Shown piece by piece: positions 31,766 through 33,380 of a stretch of 33,380 bases of DNA (position 1 is the first letter of the stretch; every line of letters begins with the position of its first letter). This DNA comes from CAZYXZ01 sp964651395 (GTDB lineage: Bacteria; Actinomycetota; Actinomycetes; BP-191): contig CAZYXZ010000033.1 in NCBI GenBank assembly GCA_964651395.1, positions 1-33,380 on the forward strand, in the 5' to 3' direction. A model generated the notes under the pieces. That model was not told the origin of the DNA, did not search any database, and saw nothing but the letters and a program-made list of their open reading frames with translations. The translations under genes and the position numbers were made by a program.

Positions 31766-32484
31766 TGGAGCGCACCCAGCGCCTCGAGCTCGACGACTCG
31801 ACGCTGCGCGAGTGGGACGCCACCGTCCTCGAGTCGAGCGCCGAGGGGATCGTCCTCGACCGGTCGGCGTTCTATCCCGGCGGTGGCGGTCAGCCACCGG
31901 ACCACGGCGTGCTGCTGTGGGGTGGAGTGCAGACGCCGATCGTCGGCGCCCGCAAGACCGGCGACGACCTCTACCTGCTCCCCGCGGACGACGCCGTGCT
32001 GCCGACGGCGGGCACGCCGGTGCAGGGCGCGATCGAGGACGAACGTCGCACCGCCCTCATGCGCACGCACTCGGCGCTGCACCTGCTGGCCGGTGTCGTG
32101 TTCCGCGAGTTCAGTGCGCTCGTCACCGGTGGCAACATGGAGCCGCTGTCGGGCCGGCTCGACTTCGACCTGCCCGAGATCCCGGAGGGCTTCAAGGAGC
32201 GCATCGCGGAGCAGTGCGCCGTCGAGGTGGCCGCCGACCGCCGCATTGACGTCAAGGTGCTGCCCCGCGACGAGGCGTTCCTCATCCCCGACATCATCCG
32301 CACCGCGACCAACCTGCTGCCGCCCGAGCTCACCGAGGTGCGCATCGTCGACATCGTCGGGCTCGACGCGCAGGCCGACGGCGGCACGCACGTCGCGTCG
32401 ACGAGGTTCATCGGCGACATCGAGGTCGTGAAGGTCGAGAACAAGGGCAAGGCCAACCGCCGCCTCCGGATCGCCCTGCGCTAG
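31765..32484 (+). CDS. AlaX-type alanyl-tRNA editing protein
   Basis: 239 residues. Free-standing relative of the AlaRS editing domain that clears mischarged tRNA-Ala. An N-terminal barrel-like part (LDRSAFYPGGGGQPPDHG) is followed by the editing domain with the metal-binding HSALHLL (HxxxH), TGGNMEPLSGRLDFD, and the late motif DAQADGGTHVASTRFIGDIEVVKVENKGKANRRL. At the usual Cys of CGGTHV this protein has Asp, while the final His is kept. ATG 31765 overlaps the polA stop by one base, and its TAG shares CTAG with the methyltransferase stop on the other strand. Confidence 0.9.
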   Translation: MERTQRLELDDSTLREWDATVLESSAEGIVLDRSAFYPGGGGQPPDHGVLLWGGVQTPIVGARKTGDDLYLLPADDAVLPTAGTPVQGAIEDERRTALMRTHSALHLLAGVVFREFSALVTGGNMEPLSGRLDFDLPEIPEGFKERIAEQCAVEVAADRRIDVKVLPRDEAFLIPDIIRTATNLLPPELTEVRIVDIVGLDAQADGGTHVASTRFIGDIEVVKVENKGKANRRLRIALR

Positions 32485-33170
32485 GGGCGCTCGGTGACGA
32501 AGATGGCGGTGCCGGGGAGCTTGGCGCCGCGGACGGGGGACCAGCCGCCCCACTCGCGGGTGTGCCCGGCGGGCCACTCCGGCTCGACGACGTCCAGCAC
32601 GCGGAAGCCGGTCGCCACCAGCCCGCGGACCCAGTCGCCGATGGTCCGGTGGTACTCGGCGTAGCCGTCCTCGGTGTAGGGCGTGCGGTCGAAGTAGGAG
32701 CCGGTCGCGGTCAGGCCGCGCGCCGACGGGTCGTCGGGGAACGCCCAGCGGGTCGGGTGCACGACCGAGAACACCCACCGCCCACCAGGCTTGAGCACGC
32801 GGGCCACCTCGCGGTGCACCGGTTCCACCTCGGGCAGGAACGGCAGAGCGCCGAACGCGGAGAAGGCGAGGTCGAAGACGCCGGAGCGGAACGGGATGTA
32901 CCGGGCGTCCGCCCGCACCACGGGCAGGTCCAGCGCGTACTTCAGCTGCGCGGCCGAGAGATCGAAGCCCGCAGGCTTCGCGCGGTGCTCCTTGAGCCAG
33001 CGCGTGCACTGCCCGCCTCCGCAGCCCACTTCGAGGACGCGCTTGCCCCGCACGGGACCGAGCAGCCGCGCGTCGTCCTCGCGCAGGCCTTCGGGGCACC
33101 AGACGAAGCCGGCGAGGAACGCACCGTGCTCGGCCTGGTACGCATCGGCCTCGGATTCCCAGTAGCGCAC
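32481..33170 (-). CDS. Class I SAM-dependent methyltransferase
   Basis: 229 residues, methyltransferase_11 type. RYWESEADAYQAEHGAFL is typical of the actinobacterial family near rpsA. The SAM site follows: RVLEVGCGGGQCTRWL (motif I), PAGFDLSAAQL (acidic ribose contact region), VRADARYIPFRSGVFDLAFSAFGALPFL (motifs II/III) and VARVLKPGGRWVFSVVHP. The start is GTG 33170 with GAAGGA 9 bp before it; no other start codon is available close upstream. The substrate is unknown. It is divergent from rpsA, with 82 bp between starts. Confidence 0.9.
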   Translation of the reverse strand: MRYWESEADAYQAEHGAFLAGFVWCPEGLREDDARLLGPVRGKRVLEVGCGGGQCTRWLKEHRAKPAGFDLSAAQLKYALDLPVVRADARYIPFRSGVFDLAFSAFGALPFLPEVEPVHREVARVLKPGGRWVFSVVHPTRWAFPDDPSARGLTATGSYFDRTPYTEDGYAEYHRTIGDWVRGLVATGFRVLDVVEPEWPAGHTREWGGWSPVRGAKLPGTAIFVTERP

Positions 33171-33252
33171 GGTGCTGTATCCTTCCGTGCGTTTGTGACC
33201 CTGTCCCCGATATCTGTCCCCTACCCCCTATCCGAGATGGACTGACCCCACC

Positions 33253-33380
33253 GTGACCCCCGACCTCAGCACCGCCACCCTCGAGAAGCCCGCCGCCCCG
33301 CAAGTCGCGATCAACGACATCGGCAGCGAGCAGGACTTCATCGACGCGATCGACCAGACCATCAAGTACTTCAACGACGG
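33253..33380 (+). CDS. rpsA: 30S ribosomal protein S1, N-terminal end (runs out of window)
   Basis: Only the first 42 codons are inside. After a variable, Ala/Pro-containing start, VAINDIGSEQDFIDAIDQTIKYFNDG is the conserved actinobacterial S1 N-terminus that precedes the first S1 (OB-fold) repeat. GTG 33253 is the only start close to it; ATG 33235 upstream runs into TGA after one codon. The order polA … rpsA agrees with other Actinobacteria. The 82-bp upstream gap contains a direct repeat CTGTCCCC (33201-33208 and 33214-33221), and I see no certain promoter in it. Confidence 0.92.
   Translation, partial: MTPDLSTATLEKPAAPQVAINDIGSEQDFIDAIDQTIKYFND

Noticed and set aside
31696..33303. 535-codon minus-strand frame across AlaX and the methyltransferase
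   Set aside because: Out-of-frame shadow. The true methyltransferase frame at 32481-33170 has all SAM motifs and a ribosome-binding site.

Overview
High-GC (about 70%) actinobacterial chromosome. The evidence is GTG-rich starts, the PriA-type HisA, the Trp-associated membrane protein (TIGR02234 type), an ANTAR response regulator (PdtaR type), DUF6777, and the neighbourhood his-trp / tRNA-Leu / pdtaR / liv / polA / rpsA that is familiar from Streptomyces and, in part, Mycobacterium. The sequence does not fix the genus. Coding density is very high; no gene-free stretch exceeds 300 bp and the longest (26836-27113) is described.

Layout. (1) 1-6205: the 3' end of an amidohydrolase, a lipoprotein on the other strand, an ABC-2 exporter pair, and a tightly spaced run of three envelope proteins: a four-helix membrane protein, an SH3-like domain plus helices, and a protein with a GPPS-repeat, DUF6777 and a discoidin-like domain. 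(2) 6215-19394: a LON-domain protein diverges from one long, mostly translationally coupled cluster hisD-hisC-hisB-hisH-priA-hisF-hisI-trpE-TIGR02234, then a two-component pair, then trpC-trpB-trpA. PriA probably also supplies the missing TrpF step; hisG, hisE, trpD and trpG are not here. (3) 19391-21084: a VIT-type metal transporter coupled to trpA, a small secreted cysteine-containing peptide, tRNA-Leu(CAA) and the ANTAR regulator. (4) 21258-26835: a complete branched-chain amino-acid/amide ABC importer, livK-livH-livM-livG-livF. (5) 26836-33380: a repeat-rich intergenic region, a DUF554 protein, a MITE-like palindrome, a GNAT acetyltransferase, a hotdog thioesterase divergent from polA, an AlaX-type editing protein, a methyltransferase and the start of rpsA.

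Most of the window is conserved core metabolism. Points worth a second look: hisD seems to start at CTG; LivG carries a histone-H1-like Lys/Ala/Pro tail; a 156-bp palindromic element flanked by CTAG lies upstream of the GNAT gene; the livF/DUF554 gap holds interleaved inverted repeats and 17-bp tandem repeats; the polA/thioesterase gap of 23 bp has two overlapping -10 hexamers that fit divergent leaderless transcription; and tRNA-Leu(CAA) has a short variable region. I did not find a convincing new defence, mobile or biosynthetic system. The best candidate for an undescribed module is the envelope gene run at 3263-6205 next to the ABC exporter.
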